Positions 35,060 to 44,523 of a stretch of DNA of 64,000 nucleotides are shown piece after piece; position 1 is the first letter of the stretch, and each line of letters begins with the position of its first letter. The stretch is from CAYXVF01 sp964468125. Its GTDB lineage: Bacteria; Myxococcota; XYA12-FULL-58-9; CAYXVF01. The notes beneath the pieces are model-generated. The model saw only the letters and a list, made by a program, of their open reading frames with translations, was not told where the DNA came from and did not search any database. Location of the stretch: the NCBI GenBank assembly GCA_964468125.1, contig CAYXVF010000006.1:1-64000 (forward strand), written 5' to 3'. The translations under genes were made by a program, and so were the position numbers.

Positions 35060-36640
35060 ATGTTGAACCGGGAGAACATCGGGCGCGCCTTGGTCGCCAT
35101 TTTTGAGATGAGCCGCGGGCACACGACGCTCGCTGCTTACCGCCGCAGCTGCGCGGCACGGCTCGGAAGCGTTCTCGGTCGTCGAACGCTCGTCGGTACC
35201 CTCGACGCCTACCAGGAAACCATCAGTGTCGCCGAAAGCGAGCATCATACCTTTGAGCTCCCTTTTGATTCGAGTACACCGCTCGGCGAGCTCACGGTCA
35301 TTCCTGCGGGTCCCGATCCACTCTCCGCCGGACAACCGGTTGCAGTGAGCGCGGTCCTCGGTGAGCGAGTCGGCGCTTTTCTAGGCATCGCCTGCGACGA
35401 CGGCGAGGTCATCGATGGACGCTCACTCGTCGACCTCGCGTTTCAGCTCACCCTCGCCATGGAGGTCATCCTCGAGCGCGCGGAGGCTTACCGCGAGGCG
35501 GAGGTCATGGCCAACGAGGCGCGCGCCAAGGCCGACCTCCTCGCCACCGTCTCCCACGAAATCCGAACGCCACTGAATGCCATCATCAACCTACCGGAGC
35601 GCATCCGGCAGGAGTTTGATGGTGGTTTTTCGGGCAACGAAGAGGTCGTCTTGCGCTCGGTTAGCATGCTCGAACGTAGCGGCGCTCATCTACTCAACCT
35701 CGTCAATGACATTCTCGATGTCAGCCGCATCGAAGCCGGTGAGATGCGCCTGCGGCCCGGCGAAATCCCGGCACGTCAGGTTCTCGAAGATGCGATCGCC
35801 TCTTGCCAGCCGTTGGCCGAGGACCGCTCGGTAGCGATCGAAGTCGAGTGTGATGAACGAGCCGGGGAGTTGCTCGCCGATCCCCTGCGTCTCACGCAGA
35901 TCCTGACCAATCTAGTGACCAACGGTGTGAAGTACTCGCGTGAGCACGAGAGGGTCACCGTCCGGGCGTTGGATGCGGGCGATCGCGTCTGTTTTTCCGT
36001 GGAGGACCGCGGAATCGGGATCAGCATCAAGGATCAGGAGCGCATCTTCGAGCGCTACATCCGACTGCAGAGCGATCTGAGCGAGGACGAGAGCTCTGGG
36101 TCCGGTCTCGGCCTGCACATCACGCGAAAGCTCGTCGAGCTACACGAAGGCTCGATCTGGGTGGAGAGCGAGCTCGGCCGGGGGTCGACGTTCCACGTTG
36201 AGCTGCCCCGACGGGCCCGATCGCTGGAGATGTTGAGAGGCATTGGAGAACGGGCAGTAACCCCGCCCCGCGCGGGGCAGGACCATACGATCCTCTTGGT
36301 CGATGACGACGCTACGGTCCTCGAGACCGCCGAGCTCCTTCTCGAGGAGCTCGGTCACGCCCTCGTGTGCACGACCGACGTGCGTCGGATCGATGAGCTG
36401 ATTCAAGACCATCGCCCGTCGCTGATGCTCCTCGATGTGTCGATGAACGGCGTGAACGGCCTCGACATCTTGAAACGACTCCGCGTCGATTTCGACGAGC
36501 ACGAGCTTCCGGTTCTGGTGTCGAGTGGGCACCCGCTGGAGGCCCGAGACCTCGAGGCGCTCGGGGCCGGCTGGCTGCCGAAACCCTGGCGTCGCGTCGA
36601 CCTTCTCGATGCGGTGAGCCGCCGCATGCGCAGCGCCTGA
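35060..36640 (+). CDS. Hybrid histidine kinase with C-terminal receiver domain
   Basis: Predicted 526-aa cytoplasmic kinase with no clear membrane segment. Residues 1-130 form a sensory-type domain: a small region like the start of a heme-NO or GAF domain, not named. A short helix follows, then HisKA with SHEIRTPLNAIINLPE (phospho-His about 166). The HATPase_c has NLVTNGVKYS, VEDRGIGISIKDQ and SGSGLGLHITRKLVELHEG. A receiver domain (about 408-526) has ILLVDDD and the phospho-Asp in MLLDVSMNG (about 459). ATG at 35060 is chosen because the longer frame runs inside the divergent ppc gene. No separate response regulator is adjacent. Confidence 0.88.
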   Translation: MLNRENIGRALVAIFEMSRGHTTLAAYRRSCAARLGSVLGRRTLVGTLDAYQETISVAESEHHTFELPFDSSTPLGELTVIPAGPDPLSAGQPVAVSAVLGERVGAFLGIACDDGEVIDGRSLVDLAFQLTLAMEVILERAEAYREAEVMANEARAKADLLATVSHEIRTPLNAIINLPERIRQEFDGGFSGNEEVVLRSVSMLERSGAHLLNLVNDILDVSRIEAGEMRLRPGEIPARQVLEDAIASCQPLAEDRSVAIEVECDERAGELLADPLRLTQILTNLVTNGVKYSREHERVTVRALDAGDRVCFSVEDRGIGISIKDQERIFERYIRLQSDLSEDESSGSGLGLHITRKLVELHEGSIWVESELGRGSTFHVELPRRARSLEMLRGIGERAVTPPRAGQDHTILLVDDDATVLETAELLLEELGHALVCTTDVRRIDELIQDHRPSLMLLDVSMNGVNGLDILKRLRVDFDEHELPVLVSSGHPLEARDLEALGAGWLPKPWRRVDLLDAVSRRMRSA

Positions 36641-36659
36641 GCGAGCCCCGGGCTCTCGC
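36641..36659. terminator. Possible bidirectional hairpin terminator
   Basis: GCGAG-CCCCGGGCT-CTCGC forms a short GC-rich stem between the convergent kinase and helicase stops. It has no clear run of T on either side, only TTCT on the plus side. Low-confidence candidate. Confidence 0.3.
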
Positions 36660-36666
36660 TTCTGCC

Positions 36667-39225
36667 TCAGGTCCCCACTCGGAGCAGCTGCACCAGCGGC
36701 CGATCGAGGCGAAACTCCTCGTCGATGATGACCTCGCCGTGAATCGCCCAGGTGAGGTCGTCCTGATCATCGACCAAGGTCTGCGTCACCATCCAGTGAT
36801 TGCGCTCCCGTTCGGCAATGGTGCTCATGTCCGACTGTCGCGCTCGGGGCCCGAAGTCGAGGGTCTCGTACTCCTGGAAGAAGGGCTCGAGCTCCCGAGC
36901 GAGCTGGTCAGCGAGCTCACCCTCTTCGCCTCCACGGAACATCGTCGACGCACTCACCCAGTCCCGAAGAGAGAGCGCACGAATTGCTTGATGCATCTCC
37001 GCACGGACCCGTGTGAGAAAGCGTCGCTTGTCACGACGGGGGTCGAAGCTCACCTGCCGCCGTCCCTCGCTCTCAGATGAGTCCTCTTCGACGGACTCAG
37101 GGTTCACCAGGGCCTCCCACTCAGTGATCAACGAATTGTCGACCAGATAGAGCATGGAGCGGAGGTAGATCTCGATTTCTTCTACCCGATCGTCTTTAAA
37201 GCGCTCGGGAACGGTCTGTACGAGAGTTCGGTAGGCGTCGCTCAGATAGCGCAACACCAGCCCCTCGCTGCGCTCGAGTCCATACTCCTTCACGTACTCG
37301 CGAAAGGACATGCACCGCTCGTAGAGATCACGCGCGATCGATTTCGGCCGAATGTTCTCCTCGCGGACCCAAGGATGTTTCGCCGCAAAGGCGTTGTAGG
37401 TCTCGTAGATCAGCTCCGCTTTCGGCTTGGGCGCTTCGACCTTGTCGAGCTCCTCCATTCGCTCTTCGTATTCCACTCCCGCGGCCTTGAGCTCCGCAAG
37501 CCGCTCGCCCTTGAGCTTGTCGATCTGTTTGAAGAGGATCGCCCTGGGGTTCTCGAGGATCGATTCCACGAGGGAGAGGACGTCTAGCGCGTACTCGTCA
37601 GATTGTGGGTCGAGGACTTCCAGCGCGGCGACGAGATAGAGCGAAAGCGTGTGATTGAGGGAGAAGTCACGCTGCAGCTCTTCGTCGACGACCACTCGGT
37701 TACCGAGCTTGCGGTTGCGAATGATGCTGACGATCGAAGCGTCACGAAGGCTCTTGAATAGCGCTCGCGCAACGCGCCGTTGCTGCTTGCGTTTTTCGTC
37801 CCCGCCATGAGCGCGGCCAATGAGCTCGACCACCCTGCCGTATCCACCACCCCGAATCGAGCCGTACCCCTGAATGGCATTCAGAAGCATTGCATGGGTC
37901 ACCTGAAAACGCGACTCGAGAGGTTCGGGCTGCTTGTCTACGAGCTGTCGATAGGTCTGCTCGTTCCAATTGACGAAGTTCCGGTCCGGCGGCTTCTTCT
38001 TCTGCAGTTTCTTCTTCTTTTGCGGGTTCGCCGCGACTTTCATCTCTATCTTGCGATTCTCGATCACGTACTCGGGCGCCTCGCAGACCACGGTCCCCGC
38101 ATCGTCGTATCCTTTCCGTCCGGCGCGCCCCGCGATCTGCTTGAAGTCCCGAGCCGAGAGAATACCGAGCTTCTCTCCGTCAAACTTGAAGAGCTTCGTG
38201 AACAGGACGGTGCGGATCGGAATGTTAATCCCCACCCCCAACGTGTCGGTTCCCGATACGATGCGCAGCAGTCCCGTTTGTGCGAGCTGTTCGACCAGGC
38301 GTCGATACTTCGGCAGGAGTCCCGCGTGGTGAAGACCGAGTCCGTGCCGGACGTAGCGTTGCACGTCCTTGCCGTAGGGTGAATCAAAGCGAAACCCCTT
38401 GAGCTCTTCCTGGATTCGCTTCTTTGTCTCCTTGCTCGCAACGTCGATGCTGGTCAGATTTTGGACCTGCTCCGCTGCCTCCCGCTGGGTAAAATTCACC
38501 AGGTAGATTGGCGCCTTCTCGCGCCGAATGAGCTCAGAGATCGTTTCGTGGAGGGGGGTCTCGACGTACTCGAACTCGAGGGGAACGGGTCGTTCGGCGT
38601 TCGCGACCCGAACGACCGTGCGTCCCGATAGCTTCTCGAGCGATTCTTCGATCTCCCGCGTGTCACCGAGTGTCGCGGACATCAGAAGATACTGAGCGTC
38701 CGGGCGAGCAATGAGAGGGATCTGCCAAGCAGCTCCTCGGTCGCGATCGCCGTAGTAGTGGAACTCGTCCATCACGACAAAGTCGATCGGTATCTCATCC
38801 GGAGGCGCAAGACAGAGGTTCGAGAGAATCTCGGCGGTGCAACAGATCACCGGGGCGTCCCGATTCACCGTGGCATCGCCAGTCATCATTCCAACGTGCT
38901 CCGCTCCCACCTCGTCGCAGAGCTGGAAGAACTTCTCGCTGACCAGCGCCTTGATCGGCGCCGTGTAGAATACGCGCCGCTCCTGGGCGACCGCTCGGAA
39001 GACGAGAGCAAAAGCCACCAGGCTCTTTCCGGAGCCCGTGGGGGTGCTCAAGATGACGTGGTTGTCGCTCATCAGCTCGAGGATCGCCTGCTCCTGGGCG
39101 GGATAGAGCTCGAAGCCTTGGGCGGAGACACCCTCGACAAACGCCATGGCGACGGCTTCTCCGTCGCCACCGCGTGCGGCGTCGATGAAGTCCGCGAGGG
39201 CGGGTTTGGGAAACGGGTCGCTCAT
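36667..39225 (-). CDS. Ski2-like DEAD/DEAH-box helicase with DUF3516-type C-terminus
   Basis: Predicted 852-aa ATP-dependent RNA or DNA helicase. Helicase motifs are a Q-like block YPAQEQAILEL, motif I STPTGSGKS, TAPIKALVSEKF, motif II DEFHYYGD, motif III LMSATLG, HHAGLLPKYRRLVEQL and motif VI QIAGRAGRKGYDD. After residue about 480 comes a long helical region (PQKKKKLQKKKPPDRNFV onwards). It resembles the DUF3516 C-terminus seen in a group of bacterial Ski2-like helicases. The substrate is unknown. ATG at 39225 (MSDPFPKP) is chosen; the frame is open further upstream. Confidence 0.87.
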   Translation of the reverse strand: MSDPFPKPALADFIDAARGGDGEAVAMAFVEGVSAQGFELYPAQEQAILELMSDNHVILSTPTGSGKSLVAFALVFRAVAQERRVFYTAPIKALVSEKFFQLCDEVGAEHVGMMTGDATVNRDAPVICCTAEILSNLCLAPPDEIPIDFVVMDEFHYYGDRDRGAAWQIPLIARPDAQYLLMSATLGDTREIEESLEKLSGRTVVRVANAERPVPLEFEYVETPLHETISELIRREKAPIYLVNFTQREAAEQVQNLTSIDVASKETKKRIQEELKGFRFDSPYGKDVQRYVRHGLGLHHAGLLPKYRRLVEQLAQTGLLRIVSGTDTLGVGINIPIRTVLFTKLFKFDGEKLGILSARDFKQIAGRAGRKGYDDAGTVVCEAPEYVIENRKIEMKVAANPQKKKKLQKKKPPDRNFVNWNEQTYRQLVDKQPEPLESRFQVTHAMLLNAIQGYGSIRGGGYGRVVELIGRAHGGDEKRKQQRRVARALFKSLRDASIVSIIRNRKLGNRVVVDEELQRDFSLNHTLSLYLVAALEVLDPQSDEYALDVLSLVESILENPRAILFKQIDKLKGERLAELKAAGVEYEERMEELDKVEAPKPKAELIYETYNAFAAKHPWVREENIRPKSIARDLYERCMSFREYVKEYGLERSEGLVLRYLSDAYRTLVQTVPERFKDDRVEEIEIYLRSMLYLVDNSLITEWEALVNPESVEEDSSESEGRRQVSFDPRRDKRRFLTRVRAEMHQAIRALSLRDWVSASTMFRGGEEGELADQLARELEPFFQEYETLDFGPRARQSDMSTIAERERNHWMVTQTLVDDQDDLTWAIHGEVIIDEEFRLDRPLVQLLRVGT

Positions 39226-39329
39226 CTCGCGCGGTGTAGCGCAGGGGGGGAGCACACGGCAAACTCTGACGCGGCGCTTCATTTCAATCTGCTTGCAATT
39301 TCGCCACGCATGGCCCACCAATCCGGACG

Positions 39330-40400
39330 ATGGCAACCGAGGCCGATTGGCGCTTCTGCCGGCAGATGCTCCCACGCGTCAGCCGCACCTTTGCGCTCAA
39401 CATCCGCATTCTCGAGGGTGAGCTCCACGACGCGGCGCTTTTGGCCTATCTCCTCTGCCGCATTCTCGACACGATCGAAGACGACACTCGCGTCGACGGA
39501 GAAGAACGAGCGAGGCTCTTGAACGACTGCGGAGACCTGATCGCGAGCCGTTTTGCCGATCGCGACGCCCTGAAGGTTTGGCTCGAGGAGGCCCGCGCGA
39601 TCTCGGGCAAGAGCGATGACATCGAGCTCGTGCGCGGAACGGATCGTGTCGTGCGCTGCCTCCACGCCCTCGACGATCGTCTTCAGGATGCGGTCTACCG
39701 CTCCTCTGAGCGGATGGCTCGAGGAATGGCCCGATTCTGCTCCGCCCCGCGTTTTGACGCGTACACGCCGCTCGCTACCGAGGCGGATCTCGACGAGTAC
39801 TGCTACGTCGTCGCCGGGACGGTCGGAGAAATGCTCTGCGGCCTCTTTACGGGATACTACCCGGGCCTCCCCGACGATTCGGTGCACCGAATGGACGAGA
39901 CCGCGGTGAGCTTTGGACTCGGGCTCCAAGTGACGAACATCGCGAAGGACTTTGTCACGGACCGCGACCGGGGCGACTGCTTCATCCCCGCGAGCTACTT
40001 CGAAGACGAGGGCGCGTCGCGCTCGGATCTGAGCCGACTCGACCCACGCCTGGCGGCACGCTTGGTCACCCGTTTGGCCAGGAAGGCCATCACCCACCTC
40101 GACGACGCAATGACCTACACGTTGGCGATCCCACGCAAGTATTGGCGACTGCGTCTATTCTGCCTGTGGCCCCTTTGGATGGCGGTCGCCACGCTTCAGC
40201 GTTTGTCCAAGTCGACGGAGGCGCTCGCTCTCGGAGGAGCGGTCAAGATCACCCGGGCCGAAGTTCGTGAGATTCTCCTCAAGACGACACTCAGAGTCTG
40301 GTCTGATGGTTTGCTCGGAAACGACTACCGACGAATGCGTGCGGCGGTGCTGACGCTTCTGGATCCGACCGAGGAAGAGCTCGAGGCTCTCTCCTCGTGA
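39330..40400 (+). CDS. Squalene/phytoene synthase family protein (squalene-synthase-like)
   Basis: Head-to-head prenyl transferase fold, 356 aa. The start MLPRVSRTFALNI is the family SRSF-type block. The first Asp-rich motif is LCRILDTIEDD and the second is NIAKDFVTDRDRG. The block YCYVVAGTVGEMLCGLF, together with LADTIEDD-like and TNIAKDF segments, is closer in pattern to eukaryote-type squalene synthases than to phytoene synthases or HpnC/D. The sequence is not decisive between them. It lacks the C-terminal membrane anchor of eukaryotic enzymes. It overlaps the RuvC-like gene (GTGA). No squalene epoxidase or cyclase lies in the window. Confidence 0.82.
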   Translation: MATEADWRFCRQMLPRVSRTFALNIRILEGELHDAALLAYLLCRILDTIEDDTRVDGEERARLLNDCGDLIASRFADRDALKVWLEEARAISGKSDDIELVRGTDRVVRCLHALDDRLQDAVYRSSERMARGMARFCSAPRFDAYTPLATEADLDEYCYVVAGTVGEMLCGLFTGYYPGLPDDSVHRMDETAVSFGLGLQVTNIAKDFVTDRDRGDCFIPASYFEDEGASRSDLSRLDPRLAARLVTRLARKAITHLDDAMTYTLAIPRKYWRLRLFCLWPLWMAVATLQRLSKSTEALALGGAVKITRAEVREILLKTTLRVWSDGLLGNDYRRMRAAVLTLLDPTEEELEALSS

Positions 40401-40843
40401 GCTCCGGAATTTTGGCCGTCGACTTGGGCCTCCGTTGCGGACTGGCCTTCTTCGAGGCGGACGGCACGCTCGCCTGGTTTCGCTCCCACCATTTCGCCAA
40501 CGTCGCCGCGCTGAAGCGCGCGGTCTATGGCCTGGTGCGGGATGCCAACCCGTCACTCGTGGTGGTAGAGGGCGATAGCCGCCTTGCAGCGATCTGGGAG
40601 AAGAGCGCGCTGAAGCTGGGAGCGAGTTTGGTCCATCCATCGCCGGAGCGCTGGCGGCGCGATGTCTTGCTTCCACGCGAACAGAGAAGCTCCGCAGTCG
40701 CCAAGGCCTCTGCCCACACACTCGCGGAAACGCTCATCGCCGAGCGCGCGGCGAACGGTGCCACTGAGCTTCGCACTGACACGGCGGAGGCGATCTGCCT
40801 GGGTTGGTGGGCATTCAAGGAGCTTCCGACTGTCAGTGAATGA
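40397..40843 (+). CDS. RuvC-like RNase H-fold protein
   Basis: Predicted 148-aa protein. The pattern ILAVDLGLRCGLAFF (first Asp), then LVVVEGDSRLAAIWEK (Glu), the HPSPERWRRDVLLP block and LRTDTAEAICLGWWA (late acidic Asp/Glu) fits the D-E-D core of RuvC/RNase H-type nucleases. It differs from canonical RuvC in length and spacing, so it is not called ruvC. The GTG start overlaps the upstream squalene-synthase-like stop, and its end overlaps the convergent PilZ gene by 11 bp. Confidence 0.65.
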   Translation: MSSGILAVDLGLRCGLAFFEADGTLAWFRSHHFANVAALKRAVYGLVRDANPSLVVVEGDSRLAAIWEKSALKLGASLVHPSPERWRRDVLLPREQRSSAVAKASAHTLAETLIAERAANGATELRTDTAEAICLGWWAFKELPTVSE

Positions 40844-41486
40844 CCTGGCGCGGGGGTTGAAGCATTGTGTGAATCGCGCTCATGAAGTCCGGTCGATGCT
40901 CCAAGAAAACCACGGAGAAGCCGCTCGAGCGCCGGTCGATCACCTGCGCGGAGCAGGCGGTCAGTGGCGACTCAGCAAGGTCCACCCGGTCCTCGGCGGG
41001 AAGGTAGACGCGGATGCGATCATAGAGCTCGGGAAGGTCATCCCCCTCGAAATGGGCGCCGTCTTCGCTGAGCTTCGTGATCCGGACGGGCACCGCCTCG
41101 GCGTCTTTTGCCCAGTAGGTGGTCGCTCGCTCGTGAATTCTCGAGTGCGCGATCGACTGAATCGTGGCCACGGAGTGATTGAGTAGATTCGATACGAGGC
41201 GGCGCAAATCCTCGCGGGCCTCGGCGGAGAGCCCGATGAATTCAAATGCGCACCCGAACTCTTCCGTGCGCACGACCTGGCCTCGCACCTCGATTTCCCC
41301 GTCACCGGTGAGGATGGCCATATCGAGGAGGCTGCCTCCTTTGAGGGGCGGCTGCATCAGGAGAAAGAGGCCTCCCACGCTGACGTTGCGGGTGAAGTAG
41401 AGCAGCTCCTCACCGTGCACACCCTGTGCGCGCACGCGGAGCCTGACCGAAACCCGAAGATGTCGTCGCTCTCGATCCGAGGACAT
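40833..41486 (-). CDS. Double PilZ-domain protein
   Basis: Predicted 217-aa cytoplasmic protein, the second of this type in the window. The first domain has RRHLR (RxxxR) and NVSVGG, so c-di-GMP binding is likely. The second domain (about 110-215) has only the degenerate KLSEDG, without a clean D/N. Its layout resembles that of the gene at 20739, so they are probable paralogues. A strong AAGGAGG box precedes the ATG. It is divergent from the YkgJ gene across 62 bp. Confidence 0.83.
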   Translation of the reverse strand: MSSDRERRHLRVSVRLRVRAQGVHGEELLYFTRNVSVGGLFLLMQPPLKGGSLLDMAILTGDGEIEVRGQVVRTEEFGCAFEFIGLSAEAREDLRRLVSNLLNHSVATIQSIAHSRIHERATTYWAKDAEAVPVRITKLSEDGAHFEGDDLPELYDRIRVYLPAEDRVDLAESPLTACSAQVIDRRSSGFSVVFLEHRPDFMSAIHTMLQPPRQVIH

Positions 41487-41548
41487 AAAGCCTCCTTCGT
41501 GTTAGGAGCGGTACGGAGTACACTTCGATTGATACGAAAATTGAACCG

Positions 41549-41971
41549 ATGCCTCTCCCCGTTCTCGATGCCTTCGGCGAAGGAATCCGCTTTGAATGCC
41601 AACAGAGCGGCAAATGCTGCACCTCCCGCGGGGCCTACGGCTTCGTCTACCTCACCCTCCAAGACCGTCGACGACTCGCCACTCATCTGAAGATGAGCAC
41701 CCAGCGCTTCACGAAGACCTACTGCGCCAAGACCGATGGGCAGTTTCATCTCAAGCATCCGGAGCGAGACTGCGGCTTCCTCGAAGGTACGGGCTGCGGC
41801 GTCTACGAAGCCCGTCCGACCCAGTGCCGGACTTGGCCCTTCTGGCCCGAGAACATGAACCCCCGGGCCTGGCGCAAGGAGGTGGCGAGCTTCTGCCCCG
41901 GCGTCGGCAAGGGACGCCTCTACTCAGTGGAAGAGATCGAGGCAATCCTCGCCGAGCAGGACGAAGACTAG
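41549..41971 (+). CDS. YkgJ-family cysteine-cluster protein
   Basis: Predicted 140-aa protein of the YkgJ/CxxCxxCC family, thought to bind a metal or Fe-S cluster. The Cys pattern is FECQQSGKCC near residue 16, CGFLEGTGCGVYEARPTQCR with TWPFW, and FCPGVG. All usual Cys are present. The role in the cell is not established for the family. It ends 4 bp inside the convergent penicillin-acylase-family gene. Confidence 0.85.
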   Translation: MPLPVLDAFGEGIRFECQQSGKCCTSRGAYGFVYLTLQDRRRLATHLKMSTQRFTKTYCAKTDGQFHLKHPERDCGFLEGTGCGVYEARPTQCRTWPFWPENMNPRAWRKEVASFCPGVGKGRLYSVEEIEAILAEQDED

Positions 41972-44523
41972 GGCGCCGGCACGAGCTGTAGTCGACCTTC
42001 AGATGTGGTTTCGAGCAATTCGCGGTCCATCGTGATCGCGTAGGGCTCGGCGGTCTCCCAGGCGCGACGGTGGTCCGAGTAGTGCTCGCTCGCGCTCGCA
42101 CCCGAGTTCCCCGCGTCGAGTACCATGCGGGCCCGTGGCGGATCGGTGAGCTCCACCACAAAGCGCAGGGCCGATCCGTGGTTCACGGGCAGGCCGTCCT
42201 CGGAACGCACGGTCTCGCCGTAGCCGGTCACGGGACGCGGCTCCACCGCGAAGAGGCTGCCTATCACCGGCAGCTCGCCCATCGGATGGGCCGGCGCCAA
42301 GGTGTGGTGCCTCCCCCACCGCCAAGTCGCGGGTGTAGATCCCGCCATCTCCTGAATCCGATCGAGAGCGCGATCCGCGGCGCGCGCCACAAATGCCTTC
42401 AGTCCTCCCTCCGCGAAGAGCGGCGACCCCTTGCCGGCGGCTTCCTCGAGAAGCGCGACTTCTACCGCTGCACGCAAGCCGTGCTGATCAAAGGTCTGGG
42501 CCGCGATCGCTTCACCCAAGATCGGAACCATCACTTCAACGCGCAACGCCTCGAGAAGCAACGTATAGGGGAGCGCACCGGTGCTCTCGATGCTGTAGAC
42601 GCCGTCGAAGTTACGAACGGCGTCGCAAAAGCTCGAAACCAACTCCTGCGAGCGCCCATCGAGCTGCGACGGGCAGGCATCGGCCAAAATGGGCGCGAGC
42701 TGTCGCGCCTCCACCGACGTGTGGTCGAGCTGAATGTCGAGAAAATCTTCCGGGCCAAAGGGTTTCTTGCCCAGCTGTTCGCGAATGCGTTCGTCGATCC
42801 TCTTCGCGCGGTGATACATCGCCCCGAAGGCGCCAGCGAACTTCATGGCCTGCCAATCATCGTCAACGACTCGTTGATTCGACGAGACGATGTACCCAGC
42901 CTCCGGATTGGTGAGCTGCGGCTTGTAATCCGCGCTGAGGAAGCCGACCCAGTCCGCCTTGGACGAGCTTCCGTCGCGTGGCAAGTGAGTGTTCTCGTCG
43001 CTCGCCCGGATGGCGATCGCGGATGCGAGGCGATAGGCGATCGTGCCGTCGGTGAACGCGAGAGCCATGTTCTGGCCTGCGATCGACATTTTGGCCACCT
43101 CCCGATGGACCGCATCGATGTCACGGGCACGATAGAAATCCCAAAACGCGGTGATCAGCTCGCCGGAGAGCTCGGTCTCATAGCCGACCCACTTCAACGC
43201 AAACCGGTCGTAGGTCGGGTGGCGGCCGGCGTAGCCTGCGCTCAGGACCGGTCCAAAACGCGAAATCTTCCAAGTCTCCTTCACCACCTCCGCGTCGGCG
43301 CCTTTGCCGAGGGCGAAGGTCTGCTCCACCGTCTCGAACGGCTCGACCTCGCCGTCCACGCGATAGGCGCTGCCGTCTTCGGTCACGTCGAGTCGGATCA
43401 GATCCTGCCCATCGACGAACGATGTGGTCATGCCCCAGGCGAAGTTGCGCGTGTGGCCGATGAGCACCGCGGGAATGCCTGGAAAGGTGATTCCCGCGGC
43501 GGTGAACTCAGGATGTTCGAGATGAGCGAGATAGAACACGCTCGGCAGCCGATGCTTGAGGTGCGGGTCGTTGCTCAGCATCGGGGCGCCGCTGCTCGTG
43601 TGTGCCCCGCTGACCACCCAAGAGTTCGACGCGCCCTGCCCGCCCTCGGCGAGCTCCACGAGATAGGGTTTGAACGCGGCGGCGAGCGCTTGCCGCAGAG
43701 GCTCCACCGTGAAGCGGCGACCGTGCTCCACAGGCTCCTCTTCCACAGGCTCGGTGGTGATGGCGTCTTCTTCACCGAGCGCATCGTCGAGCTTTTCGCG
43801 CATCTCTTCGAGGGAGGCAAAGCGCGCGCCGCTATGGGCCTCCTTGGACACGATCGGAACCCCGCCGGACGGAATGCCCACCATCAGCGCGGCCATGCGC
43901 GGATCGTCTTCGCCGATCGTATCGAGGACCCGGGCGCGAAACAGCTCCGAGCTCGAGTCGAAGGCGAGGTCCCAGGACTGAAGCCGGGCGAGCGCGAGGG
44001 TGTGCTCGGGCTTCCAGGTCTCGAAGTCGAGGCCGAGGATCTCCATCTCCAGGGAACGGCCAGCGTGACGGGCGCCGTCGTTGACCCCGGCGGCGTAGGC
44101 CTCGAGGATTTCTCGGTCCCGCGCGCCGAGCTTCGCGATCTGCGCATCCAGGCGATGGGTGAGCATCCGAAGGCGTTGATCGGATGCCAGGAGATCCTTT
44201 CCGAAGATCTCGGTCAGGCGACCGGTCGCGGCGTGTCGGAGCACATCGAGCTGGAAGACACGATCGCGAGCGTGAACGAAGCCCAGCCCATAGGCGAGGT
44301 CGCGCTCGGCCTCCGCGAACAGGTGCGGCATGCCGTGCTCGTCGTAGTACACGTCCACGGGCGCTCGAGGACCCTCGGTACCGCTCGCCTCGACCACGAG
44401 AGGAACCCGACTCGGCAGCGTGGGCGGCAGGTACGCCGCGGGTCGAAAATAGAGCGCGAGGGTGATCACCCCGAACGCGGCGAGCGCGGTTATCGCAATA
44501 AACGCACGGTAGACTGTTCTCAT
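41968..44523 (-). CDS. Penicillin acylase-family N-terminal nucleophile hydrolase
   Basis: Predicted 851-aa exported enzyme with an N-terminal hydrophobic signal/anchor (about 6-26). Penicillin-acylase architecture is an alpha-chain region with VYYDEHGMPHLFAEAERDLAYGLGFVHARDRVFQLD, a linker, and the autocleavage site at GGQGASNSWVVSG (nucleophile Ser about 299). The beta chain follows, with SNDPHLKHRLPSVFYLAH, FAWGMTTSFVDGQDL and AYRVDGEVEPF. Substrates may be acyl-homoserine lactones, peptides or beta-lactams; the sequence does not tell. ATG at 44523 is chosen because it begins the signal. Divergent from the patatin gene by about 100 bp. Confidence 0.88.
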   Translation of the reverse strand: MRTVYRAFIAITALAAFGVITLALYFRPAAYLPPTLPSRVPLVVEASGTEGPRAPVDVYYDEHGMPHLFAEAERDLAYGLGFVHARDRVFQLDVLRHAATGRLTEIFGKDLLASDQRLRMLTHRLDAQIAKLGARDREILEAYAAGVNDGARHAGRSLEMEILGLDFETWKPEHTLALARLQSWDLAFDSSSELFRARVLDTIGEDDPRMAALMVGIPSGGVPIVSKEAHSGARFASLEEMREKLDDALGEEDAITTEPVEEEPVEHGRRFTVEPLRQALAAAFKPYLVELAEGGQGASNSWVVSGAHTSSGAPMLSNDPHLKHRLPSVFYLAHLEHPEFTAAGITFPGIPAVLIGHTRNFAWGMTTSFVDGQDLIRLDVTEDGSAYRVDGEVEPFETVEQTFALGKGADAEVVKETWKISRFGPVLSAGYAGRHPTYDRFALKWVGYETELSGELITAFWDFYRARDIDAVHREVAKMSIAGQNMALAFTDGTIAYRLASAIAIRASDENTHLPRDGSSSKADWVGFLSADYKPQLTNPEAGYIVSSNQRVVDDDWQAMKFAGAFGAMYHRAKRIDERIREQLGKKPFGPEDFLDIQLDHTSVEARQLAPILADACPSQLDGRSQELVSSFCDAVRNFDGVYSIESTGALPYTLLLEALRVEVMVPILGEAIAAQTFDQHGLRAAVEVALLEEAAGKGSPLFAEGGLKAFVARAADRALDRIQEMAGSTPATWRWGRHHTLAPAHPMGELPVIGSLFAVEPRPVTGYGETVRSEDGLPVNHGSALRFVVELTDPPRARMVLDAGNSGASASEHYSDHRRAWETAEPYAITMDRELLETTSEGRLQLVPAP

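Noticed and set aside
34952..35335. Upstream extension of the ppc frame
   Set aside because: It overlaps the divergent kinase gene and lacks PEP carboxylase similarity; the ATG at 34951 fits the family length.
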